DNA from: Tribonema minus | Lineage: Eukaryota > Sar > Xanthophyceae > Tribonematales > Tribonemataceae | Reading direction: 5' to 3' | DNA length: 64,000 nucleotides | Assembly: GCA_017506865.1 (NCBI GenBank) | Contig: JAFCMP010000013.1 | Span: 1,054,001-1,118,000 of the forward strand | In this document: piece after piece, positions 24,201-37,500 of the stretch | Numbering within the stretch: position 1 is the first letter of the stretch | Layout: the number at the start of each line of letters is the position of its first letter | Program-made: the position numbers and the translations under genes | The notes under the pieces: model-generated | Told to the model about the DNA's origin: nothing | Database searches by the model: none | Seen by the model: the letters and a program-made list of their open reading frames with translations, nothing else

Positions 24201-24950
24201 GCGTACTGCACATTGTGGCCGTGCACGGCCTTTGGTGTTGACAGCACCACACCGCACCATTGTTTGTTGGCATGAGTACATTGCAGCACCTCGCTTACTG
24301 CTCAAACAGCATTTGAGCCTGTCAAGCGCCGTATGCAGCCATACGACCACATGGCTGTGTCACACTGCTTCTGTCCACAAGCACATACCTGGGCTGTGTG
24401 CAGTGTGCGTGCTGCTGGCAATGCTGGCAATGCACGTGTCCGAGCTCAGGCTGCTCCCCCGCGTGCGCGCGTGCGGCGATCGCCCTCCGTCCGAGCCAGA
24501 TCCGGGCAGGCCATCAAGCGACGGGCTAGCATCACTGAGATATGTCAGAGTGCCTTGCTCCAGCAAAGTTGTGCCGACACTGCTGCCGCCAGGGCTTTGT
24601 GTAGCGGGTCGCACACTCTCACCCAAGTGGAGAGGCGGCGGTCTCTCAGTCTCCGGCTTGGCTCGAGGAGACTCCTGCTGCCGGCGGGCTGCGAGCTTGC
24701 CCACCTGTTCTAAAGCTGCATTAGGCTGTCGCTCTCTGCTGCTCCGACCCTTACGTGACTTACGAGAGCTAGCACTGTGCCGTCTGGTGCTGTGGCGGCT
24801 CGCGCTGCTCAGAGCTTTGTCTGATGGGTGCGCCGAGGCTGCCTTTGGAGGCGGTGTGGCAGGAGCTGTCTTGTCCTCATCTACTTCATCATCTGTTACA
24901 ACTATACCACAGCATGCCTGGTCCATCATCGCCACCAGGCGCTCGAACAT
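21267..24950 (-). CDS. PH-domain protein, complete, four exons, 366 residues
   Basis: PH domains usually bind phosphoinositides or partner proteins at membranes. Exons: 24950-24389, 23628-23378, 22017-21940 and 21476-21267, joined in phases 1, 0 and 0; the total of 1,101 nt is in frame. The ATG at 24950 opens MFERLVAMMDQACCGIVV, then an acidic and Ser/Arg/Pro-rich, probably disordered, stretch of about 170 residues. After AMLEAYLHATLVDGG comes the domain: LQMIRYGRSGRGRGILLRYD, ANTLVWTSK, GEDRLPMRSVKKITREGS, VITLATARSR and a C-terminal helix LETRKERDAQILAAIFNMIV. The pattern of basic beta1-2 loop, LxW, charged residues before VKKI, and final amphipathic helix fits PH domains of the PLC/kinesin-like type. 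It lies head-to-head with the giant gene, 392 bp apart. The terminal Gly/Ala-rich tail is low complexity. Confidence 0.75.
22940..23275 (-). repeat. Two extra copies of the end of PH-gene exon 2
   Basis: The real exon end, YGRSGRGRGILLRYDGQ with its donor at 23378/23377, recurs as CGRSSRRHGILRRYDGQ/GTGAGT at about 23205-23270 and as YGAAAGGRGGILLRYDE at about 22945-23010. The first copy keeps a good donor. Both lie in the intron just downstream in gene sense. Confidence 0.8.
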
Positions 24951-25342
24951 GCTGCTGCCTTCCCAGCTGGCCAGCCTCAGCCTGACTCTCTAATGATACT
25001 GTAGGTCTGCCCTGAGACACGAACAGCTAGTACAAGTCCGAATTGCGCCGGCTGCGCTGCAGGATCGCCAGACTCAGCGAGTGAGTGACTGCAAAGTGCT
25101 AGTGGCTGCTCAGACCGCCGTCGGCGTTTTCGGTGCAGGATCCAGATTTGACGGTTATTGATTTGAACAGCCGAACTCGGGTGATCCAGATCTTGCAGTT
25201 GTTTTTGGCTGGGTGAGGAGAAGATGGCTCCTGCTGGATGCGCTGCATGGATGAGCTTGCGTGATGGTGCCGGTGCTTTGCAATAACAAGCAGGCAGGCT
25301 GCAGCAAAAGCACAAATTCAGGTACTGGGAGTGGATTAAGCT
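24951..25342. promoter_or_regulatory. Divergent intergenic region between the PH gene and the giant modular gene
   Basis: Only 392 bp separate the two start codons, so both core promoters must lie here unless 5' non-coding exons exist. I see no TATA-like box or other recognisable element. Confidence 0.4.
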
Positions 25343-25514
25343 ATGGCGGGTCCCAGATTGCGGATGCTGGCGGGGTTGGTGATTGTGGAGTGGAGTTGGC
25401 TGCTGTTACTCGTGCAGTGCGCTGCGAGTGCGAGCTCCAGCTCAATCATCTTGGCTCCAGCGACGGCAGGGACAAACTTGACCATCAGTTACTCTTTCAA
25501 GCTGGGCAACGATG
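25343..25514 (+). CDS. Giant gene exon 1: signal peptide and first A half-strand
   Basis: The ATG opens MAGPRLRMLAGL with hydrophobic WSWLLLLVQCAASA, a clear signal peptide. It is followed by IILAPATAGTNLTISYSFKL, which matches the C-terminal end of the A modules. The exon ends in phase 1 (GAT G/GTGAGT). Confidence 0.85.
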
Positions 25515-28500
25515 GTGAGTGCAGATTACTGCAGCATTCATTTTACTGCAGACCAAAGCATTTTCGGATAAACTCAACTACTGGACCCTTAAAATTCTCG
25601 AAGATCTCATTGACAACAGATCCAAGTCCCAAGTATCCTACATCGCTACGTTCTGAGGCCAAGGACTACAGTACATAGGGATCAGCACTGATGCTGCTGT
25701 CGAGTGTCATTCATTGGTTGGTGCTTGCAACCCAGACCAAGTCGAGCTGGCACGCTTTGTTGACGGATGACAGAAACACTGTGACAGCACTGCACCAGCA
25801 CAGGCCACGCCAGCAGCAGGCCTGCACCAGCACCATTTTGATCCCTTATGCCAGTCCTGCCCCGATCAAAAATCTGCAGCAGCAGCCAATGCGGACGGCC
25901 TGCGCCCCTTTCGTGCTGATCTGATGTCAGCGCTTCAATTCGGTTGCTAACTGAAACATGCCAGTAGGGTTACTATTCATGGTGTCACTTGCAGACACAG
26001 ACTGTTGATGATCAATTTTCGTAATTCAATTTTCGTAATTCAGCAGCTGCGCAGCCATCCTGCGCGTGTTCATGATGGCCGCTCAAAGTCAGTGGGCGCG
26101 CGCTCGCTCGGCACGCCAAACCGGAATGCTTGTTGCATTATTACTACTATATCATGACATAGGCCTGTTCAAGGCGCTACAGCGTACAGTCTGAAACGAG
26201 GTGCCTCTATGGCGAACAAGTGTGGGGACCCCCTTGCACGTGCACCTCACCCTGATTCTAACCCACAGCCTTGAAACAGGCGCAGCGGCAGAAAATGTGA
26301 CCCCTATGAGGTACATGACACGGAATTCTGACATGCATCAAAGCCCATGCGGGACACGCTACTTTGCAGCTACGGAATGGTGCGTACTGTCTGTGAAATA
26401 GCACAAGTCACGCGTATGGCACCATCATTCCTACCAAAACAGCGAATCGCTGCTGGACGCGCCGCAGTGTCCTGAGTGCAGTAGTTGATACCAAAATAGC
26501 ACACTCATCATAAAAATGGCATGAGGACAAATAAATCATAAAATGTAAAGAAGCATACCCAAGCAACAAGCATCAAGCCTTCCGGATACTGGCGCGCGTC
26601 CACGTCGCTTGCCGTAGTGCCGGCAACAGAGTCTGCGCGCGCTGATTATGGCGACGCTGTCGAATTGCGCACGACTTGAGGTTCATCAAGATGCAAAGTG
26701 TACTGTGCGCTCATTGTGCCATCGGGGCGGCACATGGAATAGGGAGCCAACAACCCGACGAATGCACCGCAACGGATCGGTGAATTTCTTTCCAGGCTCC
26801 TCGGGCGCTCCAACACTGGGCATACGAAGTGCCACAAGCGCGTTCACTCTCCAGATCCCCTTGAGTACGATGTGCGGGATACACTGACATAAAGATGTAT
26901 TATCAACAGAACAAAACAAGGTTTTTGCATTTATACGCACATCGCGAGCGAGGCTGTCTGCAGGGGTGCAGCAGCGCTGCCGTGCCTTCATTCATGTTGC
27001 ATTTGGCGGCACTTGAAGAAAGTGGACTGCGTACGTGCGTGGCGCAATGCATCAGGCATCACAAAGAGCGTTCAAATGCGCACCAACGCCTGACCGCACG
27101 TAATGCAGCGCTACCAAACCAGAGTACATGAGTAGAGCTTCAAATGTACTCTGGTCCGGAATTTCAGCATGCATTGGCCTGAAGGGCTCGCATACGCTGT
27201 GATTATGTAGCCAACCACCGGCACGGAGCAAACTGGCCCAGTGACTTTAAGTGCACAATGTTCAACGGGTATGCCCAGCCGTTTTGCATGGCACGCGCAG
27301 CCCCGGCTCAATCGATTTGCTGCCTGGCTTCACCACTGCGACTCATGCTGCGCCTCCTTGCACATACATCCTCACATGCCACAATCATGCCTACCACCGA
27401 GTGCCACACGTCTCAACCCTCCCCCCCCCCCCCCCCCCCTACCCCCCCCTAGCCAATGTCGGCGACACATTCACCCTCGCCCTGCCCGGCTTCACGACGG
27501 GCCCGCTGGGCGGCTTCAGGGGCGCGGACATTGGCGCGGCGTCGCCCCTCGCGTCGCGCAAGCTCGCCATCGCCGCGGCGACGATCGACGGCGTCGCCGC
27601 CACCGCAGCGCTCAGCGGGTGGTACGCGGAGGGCGCCCCCGCGACGAACTTCGCCAACTCCGCGGCGTCGCTCGTCCTCGATGCTATTCCGGCGCCGACG
27701 CCGACGCCGACGCTTGTGCCCCTCGCGACGGACGTCGTCGTGGTGCTGAGCGCTGCCAACGGCATCAAGTCGAACTGCGGCGGCGCCGCCGCGCAGGTGC
27801 CGCTGTTCCAGATCACGCACACGCCGAGCGCTGCCCCGGGGACCCCTTATCCCGCGAGCGCCGTGGCGGCGAGCTCTGTCACCGCAATCGCGAGCGCATG
27901 CGGCGCCATTGGCTCCAGCAGCCTCACGCTGACGCCGGCGTCAGTAGGCACGGCGCTCACCGTCGGTTACACGTTCCGAAACCAGTACGATCTCTCCAGC
28001 GGTGAGTCCCCCTTTGCATCCATCGATGTGCTCAGTCATAGCGCCAGCGACGGGATTGATGCGATTGTTTAGTTTGCAGGCTGGCGTGTTTAGCATTGCA
28101 ACTGACTTGGCGGCAATCTGAGTGAGAGTCCATTCAAGGCAGTTCTGGTACGTCTGGATCGGATGTTACATTTTGAAGTGTAATTCAGGTGTCAGGTCTT
28201 CATTTTGTGCTTCAAGCATCAGGTTTGCTCTCGGTGTCAAGATGTCTGTGTACTTTGTGTATTTTGCTTGAGGGGCTGCCTGCACCACCGTGTACAACAC
28301 TTCGGGCTTGCTCTCTTGTGCCTCAGTGCCGACCCCATCGTCTGTGCCTCGCTCCCTCCTGCTCCTTGCCGCTCGATCCACTGACTGCGCCGCGTGCAGG
28401 CGACACGCTGCGGCTCGTGCTGCCCGGTTTTACCGCCGGCGCCGGCATAGGCTTGTCAACTTCGCGCCAAAGTTTCGGCACGCCGGCGAGCGACACACTC

Positions 28501-31500
28501 ATGATCAACGGCGTCGCGTCGACGACTGCGCTTACATGGTGGTACGTGGAGGGCTCCCTCGCGGACGACTACGCCGCGTCAGCGCTCGTCCTGTACGTCG
28601 CGACAGCGCTCCCCAGCGGCACCGTCGTCACGCTCGCCATCGGCGCTGGCCACCTCATCAAGTCCAACTGCGGCATCAGCAGCGCGCGCCTCCCGCTCTT
28701 CACCGCCACGCACACGTACTTGGGGGGCGCGGTGATGGGCACCAGCGTTGTGCAGTACGTGACGCCCATCGCGAATGCGTGCCACGCGGTCACCGGTGCC
28801 GCCATCGCGATGACTCCCAATACACTGGGCGTAGCGCAGCCGGGCATCAGCCTCGCCGTCACCTACACATTCACGCTGGCATACAGCCTGGCGGCGGGTG
28901 AGTGTCCACGGCGCCCGAATGACCATTGGTACCGTGACATGTGAAGTGGAGTGCCGCTAGCTTAGGACTGGCTGATGTACTGCAGGCATCACAGGCACGT
29001 GGCACTGGCAGCGGGAGAGCCTGGCCTACGCGGCCGGCAGCGCGTGTGTCGGCAAGTAGGACTGACAAAACGCAGGGTTGCCACGCATTCAAATCTTTGA
29101 TTGCTGTGTGCTTACCTTGCAATGAACGCCCCTCAAGTGTACATTCTTGGCCTGGCACCGACATGCTATCATGCTTGCCACCCTATGTCAGTGACGATCA
29201 TTTTGTGCTTCTGAGATTCACGCGGCGTAGCTGGTGCCTTAACTACAACCTTGTTGTGGAAACACTTTTGCCGCCACTCTGTGGATGCCATCCACACGTT
29301 CACCTCAAAAAGGCTCAGCCATGCATGCAGGGAGCGCACAGGCAAAGATCACAACGGTGCCTGAAAGCTAAATGCTTTCAAATTAGAGTTCTGGTTCCCT
29401 TGTACCTGCAGCCATTTCACCCTGGCTAGCAGTACTTTAGCTCTTGACAATGGCAACCAATCGTAGCAGCAACAGCTGGCAGTGTGAGATTCGCCATGCC
29501 AGCCGCCCGCCGCCGGCAGTGCTGATGTGGTTCTGGAGCGGGCGGTGCTCACAGCAACGTGCATCTGCACACTCAAAGGCTGGCTGCTTCTAGCAGTAGC
29601 TCATGGACACCGTCCCTCGCATAGCATCAATACTTACCAGTGCACTGCGCCGCTGCCTGCGCAGGCGACACCAACGCCTGCGCAGGCACCACCATGCGGC
29701 TCGTGCAGCCGCGTCCCTGTGCTGCCTTGTGCAACAAGGATTGACAATGGTAACACTATTCTCTGTGCGCTATGCTGCTGCCCGTGCAGGCGACATCACG
29801 CAGCTCGTGCTGCCGGGCTTCACCTCCGGCGTCGCCGACAGCGGCACCCCCGGCCCCGACATCGGCTCCGCGTCCTCCCGCACGCTTGTCCTGACGACTG
29901 CGTCCGCCGGCGCCGTCGCGACCGGCGCGTTCACTGCGTGGTACGTCGAGGGCGACGCCACCAAGAACTTCATCGACTCGGCGGTGTACCTGCGCGCGGA
30001 GGCGGCGCTGTCGAGCGCTGCTGCCGTGACCGTCGCGATCGCGAGCGCCAACGGCCTCAAGTCCAACTGCGGCACCGCCGCGGGGCGGCAGTTCACGATC
30101 GCGAACGCGTACGGCACCGACACCGTGGGGATCGTCACCAGCGTCAGTAACGAGTGTGGAGCCGTGTGGTCGAGCAGCGTGAACTTTGCACCCGCGCAGG
30201 CTGGCGCTGATTTGACCATCACGTACAGCTTCGGGCTAACAGACGCTCTCCCAGCGGGTGCGTGCTTGTGCTGCTGGTGAAATGCGCGGCTCTGCGGCTC
30301 TGTTTGCGGCAAAATCTGGTACGGTGTTCAATCGGACGCCGTTTCGGCGCGCTGAACCATGCTGCAGTGCCATTGAGGAATGATGCCCACTGGACACTCC
30401 TAGCTGGATTTTGATTTCAAAAGTGCCATGTAATGTAGTGGGCAGGAAACCTCCCTACGACAAACCAGGTCCATGATTGATGCTTATCGAGCCCACATCA
30501 GTAACTTACAGGTCGCCATCATTCACAGCATATGTGGGGCTGAGCTGATCTGCAGCACTTTGGCTTGTAGGCCCAGCTATTGGCCAGAAGCACGCCCAAT
30601 CGTGCTACTCTTCACCAGCTGGATAGTTTTGGCACCACTGGCTTCCTGCTATTCCCTTCCACTCTTCCTGATTAACAGCTCCAGCTTCATCAGTCTAGTA
30701 CTCGCCCTGATGGCAGTGCAAAGCACGGGCTTGTCAGAAGCACACACACCATACATACACACACGCGCGCTTCTGTGCCCTGCCATTGCCGCGCCCGCAG
30801 GCGACCGTCACGCCTTCGATCTGGGGCCCGACACGACGCGCGCCATCACCACCACCGCGTGCCCGCCGCTGTCCATCGTCACGGGCATCACTCTACGTGC
30901 GAGCACTGCTGTGCACAGCATCACCTCCATCGTCTGCACTCGGCCGAGCACCACCATCACAGCGACGCTCGCCATCAGTCCGGTGGACAGCACTGGCACC
31001 TCATACACGGCCTCGAGTTCAGCCGGCTTCAACAGCGCTAGCGCAGGCCAGACAGCCGTTGGTGGAGCTGCCGTGGTTTCACAGTTGGTGCTGTCAACAA
31101 TGCCCGCCAGTCCGGTGGCTTTCGGAAGTGCCGGCTCAGCAGGAACGAGTACCCCATGCCCCTCTGGGCTGGTGTTTGTCGCGCTGCGGACTGCGACAGT
31201 CACGGTCGGGGGAGTTGGGGGAGTCACGTACCTCAGCTCCTTCGGCTTCGTCTGCGGCAAAGCGACAGGTGAGCTGGCAGCATGGCAGAGGTCTGCGAGG
31301 TTGCTCGCTCGTTTCCCCAGTGCGCTAAATCGCCTCAACACAACACACGGCTGTAAAGCATTTCACAGTATACTTCAGTACACTGGCATATGCGAGGCAA
31401 AGGGGCGCTGGGACATGTGGCCCACTCAGGGTTTCCGGTTTGCAGCAGCATGATGCAATCGGACTGTCTGATGCACTATGCTCCTGCTGCAGGGAAGCAC

Positions 31501-34500
31501 ACACTTTTTCATTTTTGTCAAAGTGTTTGACTGCTTTGTTGGTGCCATACAGCGTCTCACGATGCTGGCCGCAGGCACGGTGTTGCGTGTGCGATCACGG
31601 CCCAGGGCGACACTGGAGCCATCAACAGGCGTCATAAAATTCACCTTTCGTCGACCTGCTCATGAATACTTCTGACTATAACTCAGCAATGCCGGACTTG
31701 CACCCCCCCCCCCCCCCCCTCCCCTCCCCCGCCTGTCCCCATCTAAGCCTGCCCCCATTCCCCCGTTCTGGCTGCGCAGGCGACACCGTGGTACTCAATC
31801 TGCCGGGATTCACGCGCTCAGCGACGGGCTGCTCCACCACTGCGGCAGGGTGCGATGCGGGGCCGTCGGCGTTCACGATCGCAAAGTCCACGGTGAACGG
31901 CGCGGCGACGAGTGCGTTCACTGGCGGGTACACGGAGGGTTCAGCCGCGACCAACTTTGCGGACTCGCAGATTCACCTGTGGGCCACGGCAGCGCTCGCC
32001 AGCGGCGACGACGTGTCCGTCACCGTCAGCGCGGCGAACGCGATTCGCTCGAGCTGCGGCACGGGCGACGCGCGCCTGCCGCTGTTCACGATTAAGAATT
32101 CCGTTGCCGTGACCACGTCCGTGGTCGGCAGCGTGACCGCCATAGAGGACCGCTGCGCAGCCGTCACCGCCAGCTCCCTCGCGCTGTCGCCTGCGACGGA
32201 GGGCACGGATCTCACCATCACGTACTCTTTTACGTTGCTGCACCCCCTTTCTATCGGTGAGTGCAACAGGTCCTTGCAATTTCAGCGGCGGTTGCCTCAG
32301 TCGCTGATGTTGCGATCTGCTCGACTCGCGCACGCGTAATGATGACCAGCGTCGCAGCGCACTTCACGTTGCCATGTCTGGCAAGGGACCGATGGCGGAA
32401 GCCTGGAGTGCCGCGCAGCTCAAATGGAGCTGTCTCGCTGACCTGACTGTACTGTTGCCCAAAACAATGCAACCAACGTGGTAGGAGAATCTTGGCCCCA
32501 TGTCTCCGTCGATGGGTTAATCGGCCTCTCATCGTAACCGCAAGCCACCCCTGCAGGGCCACCCCAAACTGGATTAGAAGTATACAACACTGGTCTGTAT
32601 TTCAGATTGCAGGTGGGTTGCGTAGCCATGCGTGGACACGCGCAGGGTGAGGTTTGTGGGTGGCTCCGCGCCGCCACCCGTCGCTCGTACGTTTCCTGTG
32701 CTGCGCTCACCGCTGTCCCGCGCTGCGCGAACGCAGGCGACCAGATGCGCCTCACGCTGCCGGGCTTCACGCACATCGGCGGCGGCATACATTCGGCGAA
32801 TAGCCGCGGCACGGTGTCCGCTGCTCTCTCGTGGTGGTACGTTGAGGGCGACTCCAGCACCAACTACGAGGACTCCGCCTTGTTCCTGCATGTGGATTCC
32901 GCGCTGTCGAGCGGTGCTGTCGTCGCTGTGGCCATCGCCGCCAGCGAGGGCATCCAGTGCAACTGCGGCTTTGGTGCGGCGGAGCTGCCGCTCTTCACGA
33001 TCAGCGACCCGGTGGGCACGACAACGGTGGCGACGGTGACGCCGATTACGAAGACCTGCAGCGCAGTGAGCTTTGCGCCTCTGGCGCCCGCGGTGCCGCT
33101 CGCCATCACCTACTCGTTCACTCTAACTCGGGACCTGGATGCTGGTGAGTCCCTGGTGCTGTTGGTGACATATGTGAGCACCCTTACTGAGCCGTTGCTT
33201 CGCGTAGCAGCCCGGTGCGCCTGTGTCCAAGCATGAGCTGCGCTGTTGACTTTGAGGCAGGATGAATCCGGAAACCGCGCGATTGCAACACTCTGACCGC
33301 GCTGCGCCGTTGCATTTGTCACCACCGCGGTACATCACCACATTGGCACCATCTTGCACTGCCTTTGGTGCCTGTGGAAGCAGTATGATGCTCCAGCAAT
33401 GCCCCTCACCTGACGGAACTAACTGCGCCCACCCTGCATTTGTTGTGCCCCGCCGTCGTCCCTCGCAGGCTACGCCGCCGCCTTCAACCTGGGCCCCTCC
33501 ACGTCGCTCGTCGGCACCGCCTACACCTTGTGCACGCCACCCGCCGTCATTACATCCATCGCATTGTACAGCGGCACACAGTTGAACGCCATCACTTCCA
33601 TCACCTGCACCGTTCTGAGCACCATGGCAACTTCAACGCCTATTCCTGTCAACGCCGGCGGCGCCGCCTCCTCTCCCACCACGGTCACGAAAGCCGGCGG
33701 CTTTAACGGCGCCAGCGCTGGCTGGACGCTGTCCGGCAGCACCGCGGTGGTGTCACAGTTGAAGTTCACGGACGACGCATTTGCCACCACCGTCGGGCCC
33801 TACGGCACCGCCGGCACCGCGGGACCGAGCACCACGTACTGCCCCGGCGGCCGCAAGCTGGTGGGGCTGCGAACCGCGACGGCTGCGGGGCTGAACGCGC
33901 TGAGCGCTGTGGGGTTCATCTGCGGAGGTAGGTAGACTGTCAGGAGCATATACCTACCCACATGCGCAAGAACGTATGTATGTACGAGTGCGGGAAGCCT
34001 TTTGCTGTTGATGAGCTGCGTGAAGGGGCTCAGGCAACTCCGATGATTGGTGAGTGGCGTAGCAAACACGTGAACAAGATTTAGCTGTTGTGTGGACAGC
34101 AGGACAAGGGTCTGTACAGAACCTGGCAACTCGTTGAACTATACATCATCAATGCTCATGCAAGGGAGGGACGAGTTGAAGTTGCTGACAGCATTTTCAA
34201 CCTAAGGGTACCTTGCGGCACCTCCTACACATGTACACGTGCACAATTTTTTCAGTCTCATGGTGCCGACAAGATGTGTGGGGGTTCTCTGGTATCCAGC
34301 GGCCAGGGTATGCTCGCAGTCCACCAAATATGAAGGCCTGAGCGATTTGTGTGTGACCTTGTGTCCAGCCAATTTTGGGAAGTTCTTGATTGTATGCCGG
34401 GGCGTCGTGATGTTGTACACTCGGATATTTTGCTTTCCTAGTACGCATCAGGTGCCTGTCAATTCACTGGAAAATCCAGTGCCCTCGACTGCAAAAACAC

Positions 34501-37500
34501 ATGAACTCATGACTTTCGCCGACCGTAGTCTGAAGAACTGTTGACCTTTGCCAATGCCTTCCTTCACAGTTTCAACTCGCGTACCTGACCACTGCACAAT
34601 GCTATACACTTCATGTACAGCCATGTACCCAGCCTTATTCAAGCAGTCCGATTATCGGAGATCCATGGCCATACGCTCGGCCATGCGCTAGCCTACTTGC
34701 ACGCCAAAGTAGCTGACATTGCCAAAGGTGGTAACCCTTGGTACTGAAACATCAGTGCCACGCCAAAAGCCTTGGACCTGAACTGCATGACTACTGCCAG
34801 CCTTGCTCAGCTGCGCATCAGCCTACACACGTGGACACGCGCTCTCTGCTGACTCACTCGATGGCTGGGCACCAGCGGGTCTCTGAATGCTCACTTGCTC
34901 AGCGGTCAAGCATCAACACGCCTGTGACCAACCCGAGCAGCAGCGTATGCGGCGCCCCTGACTGCTGTCCACTTTTGCAAGCGGCGCGCCCCGCAGCCAG
35001 ACCTGGTAGACCGCGCTTGTGCAACGCATTGCATACTATCGACGACAGATGTTGTACTTCTACCTATATCACCAAGCGCGCTTGTTGACATTGCGCGACC
35101 GCCGCCGCCGCACGCGCAGGCGACCGTTTCGCCTTCGACCTGGGGCCCGATGGATCGCACGCCGTCACCACCACCACGTGCCCGCCGCTGTCCATAATCA
35201 CGAAAATCAAGCTCACTGCGAGCACTGCCGTGCACAGCATTGTATCCGTCGACTGCACCGGACCGAACACCTCCGTCACAACGCTCGACATCAATGCGGG
35301 CAGCGCGAGCGGCACCCAGACTACGGCAACAAACTCTGGCGGCTTTACCAGCGCCAGCGCAGTCCAGACGACCGTCGGTGGTGCCGCAGTGGTTTCACAG
35401 TTGGTGCTGTCAACGATGCCCACCGGTGTGGCATCTTTCGGAAGTGCCGGCACTGCGGGGGTGACGGTGGCATGCCCCAGTGGGCTGGTGTTTGTTGCGC
35501 TGCGCACCGCGACAGTCACGGTTGGGGGTGTAACATCGCTCAGCTCTTTCGGCTTCGTCTGTGGCAATGCGGCTGGTGAGTCTCTGGCAAGGGCACAGCT
35601 TCAATGGCATCAGGCAAAGTTTTTGTTGCACGCTGATGTTGCTTATTGGCAAATAAATGAACGAAGCACTCGATAATGTCAGCTAGAGCAATTGACATTC
35701 GAAGCAACTGGCATCAAAACCGTGCGGTAGCGCTGTCTTAGCACTTTGCAGTGTTTAATCAAATCCAAAACCACTCAAAGCTTCATTTTGCATCACACAT
35801 GCGCTTGCACAATTTCAACCCTGAACGTTGCAGCGTTCTTGCGCAATTATTTTGAAAGAATGCTGATGTGAGGCACGGAAAAATGAAGATCATATCTTCA
35901 TTCCAGGCAATATTTGCACTTTGGATGCACTGATACCATCGTGTAGTGATGGTATAGCATCACATTTTTTGGGTGACAATCTGCGTCAACAGTATTGATC
36001 ACACTGAAACAAACTCTCTTCACATTTTAATGGCAGGGTGAGTCATCTTGTTGAATTTGATGCCAATGCCAGATCTTTACAATCCTTTGTCACCCAAACA
36101 AAGGTTGCTGTCACTTCGGAATCATGGCAGCAATGTAAAAAATGCGCAGCATGCACATGCACTTTGAGATGACAACAGCGAGCTAGTGCACCTCACCTCC
36201 CACCGGTCTTTGAAGCAAGCTTACTGCCTGCGATATAATGTCACACATCCTTTGGGTAACACCTCACTCTAGAAGATGAAACGAAAATTTGATTTTAGCG
36301 AATAAAACTTGCTATATATTGATAATCATGAACATCATTCATTAAAAATATGAGAACTCAATGCACTGGCGCTGTCTGCTCACTGTTAATACGCAGTATG
36401 CTTCGCGTGTGTGCTCTTGCCTAATCCTCCTCGTGTGCTTCATATTAATGATGGTGGCACAGCCACGCTTCTGTGGGCTCGTGACTGACTGCGATGCTTG
36501 GAAGCACCTCAGCAGTTACTGTTGCATGTTTCTTGGCGCTTGTGCATTCTGCCTGGTCTATCATACTGAGGCTTGGATACCATCAAACTGTGACTCTGCA
36601 GATTTTCGGCAGCGTCCCTCCCCTGGAGCTCTGTGAACGCGGAAGCCGGCAGCATCATGCACAAGCTTGTTGCCCTCATCCGATGCGATTTTACTGCACC
36701 ATCCAGAGTTTACCACAGATTTTTTTTTTCAAAGCAACGTAGTGTACTTTCGCATCGCGTCCTGCACTTTACCTGCCAGTGTCCATCAGCCACCTTCCTT
36801 GCATGCCTCAGAGCCCCCCCCCCCCCCCCCCCCCCCCCTCTTGCGCACCACCGCCGCCGCAGACGGCACCATCAAACTCACGCTCCCCGGCTTCACCACT
36901 GGCCCACTCAACGGTGCCGCCGGGTCGGACATCGGAGCGCCATCGCTCCGCACGCTCGCGCTGAGCAGCGCCACCACCGTCAACGGCATCGTCCGCCCAA
37001 ACGCGCTCACGGGCTGGTACGAAGAGGGCGCCGCCGCGTCGTACTTTGCGGACTCGGCGCTGTACCTGCACGCGGACGCCGCGCTGCGCGGCGGCGACGA
37101 CGTCGTGGTGACGCTCAGCGCCGCGAACCGCATCCAGTGGAACTGCGGCGTCGTCGGCGCCGGCGCCGCGGCGCTGCCGGCGATGCGGATCGACGACACG
37201 AGCGGCATCGCGCGCGCGGTCGGCGCGGCGGCGGCGATCCCTCAGACGTGCAGCGCCGTGAGCTTTGCGCCCGCGGTTGCGGGGTCAGTGCTGACGGGGT
37301 CAGCGCTCATCATCACGTACACCCTGAAGCTGCGGCGCGATATGGCTGCAGGTGAGCCGTGTGCCGAGCTGTGTGGTTTGGAGTGGCGGTGACAGGTGGC
37401 CATGCTGCAGTTGCTGTGACGGCGTTGCTGCTGAAAGTGAAGTTGATTGCGGGCCTGAGCGGCGTGAGAGCAGCAGGAGGTGTGCAACGGTGCCTGCAGC

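Noticed and set aside
29656-29715. An extra tiny A-type exon before A3
   Set aside because: It has two copies of GCAGGC-type acceptors and a few A-like codons but no LPGF. It fits the junction-copy pattern instead.
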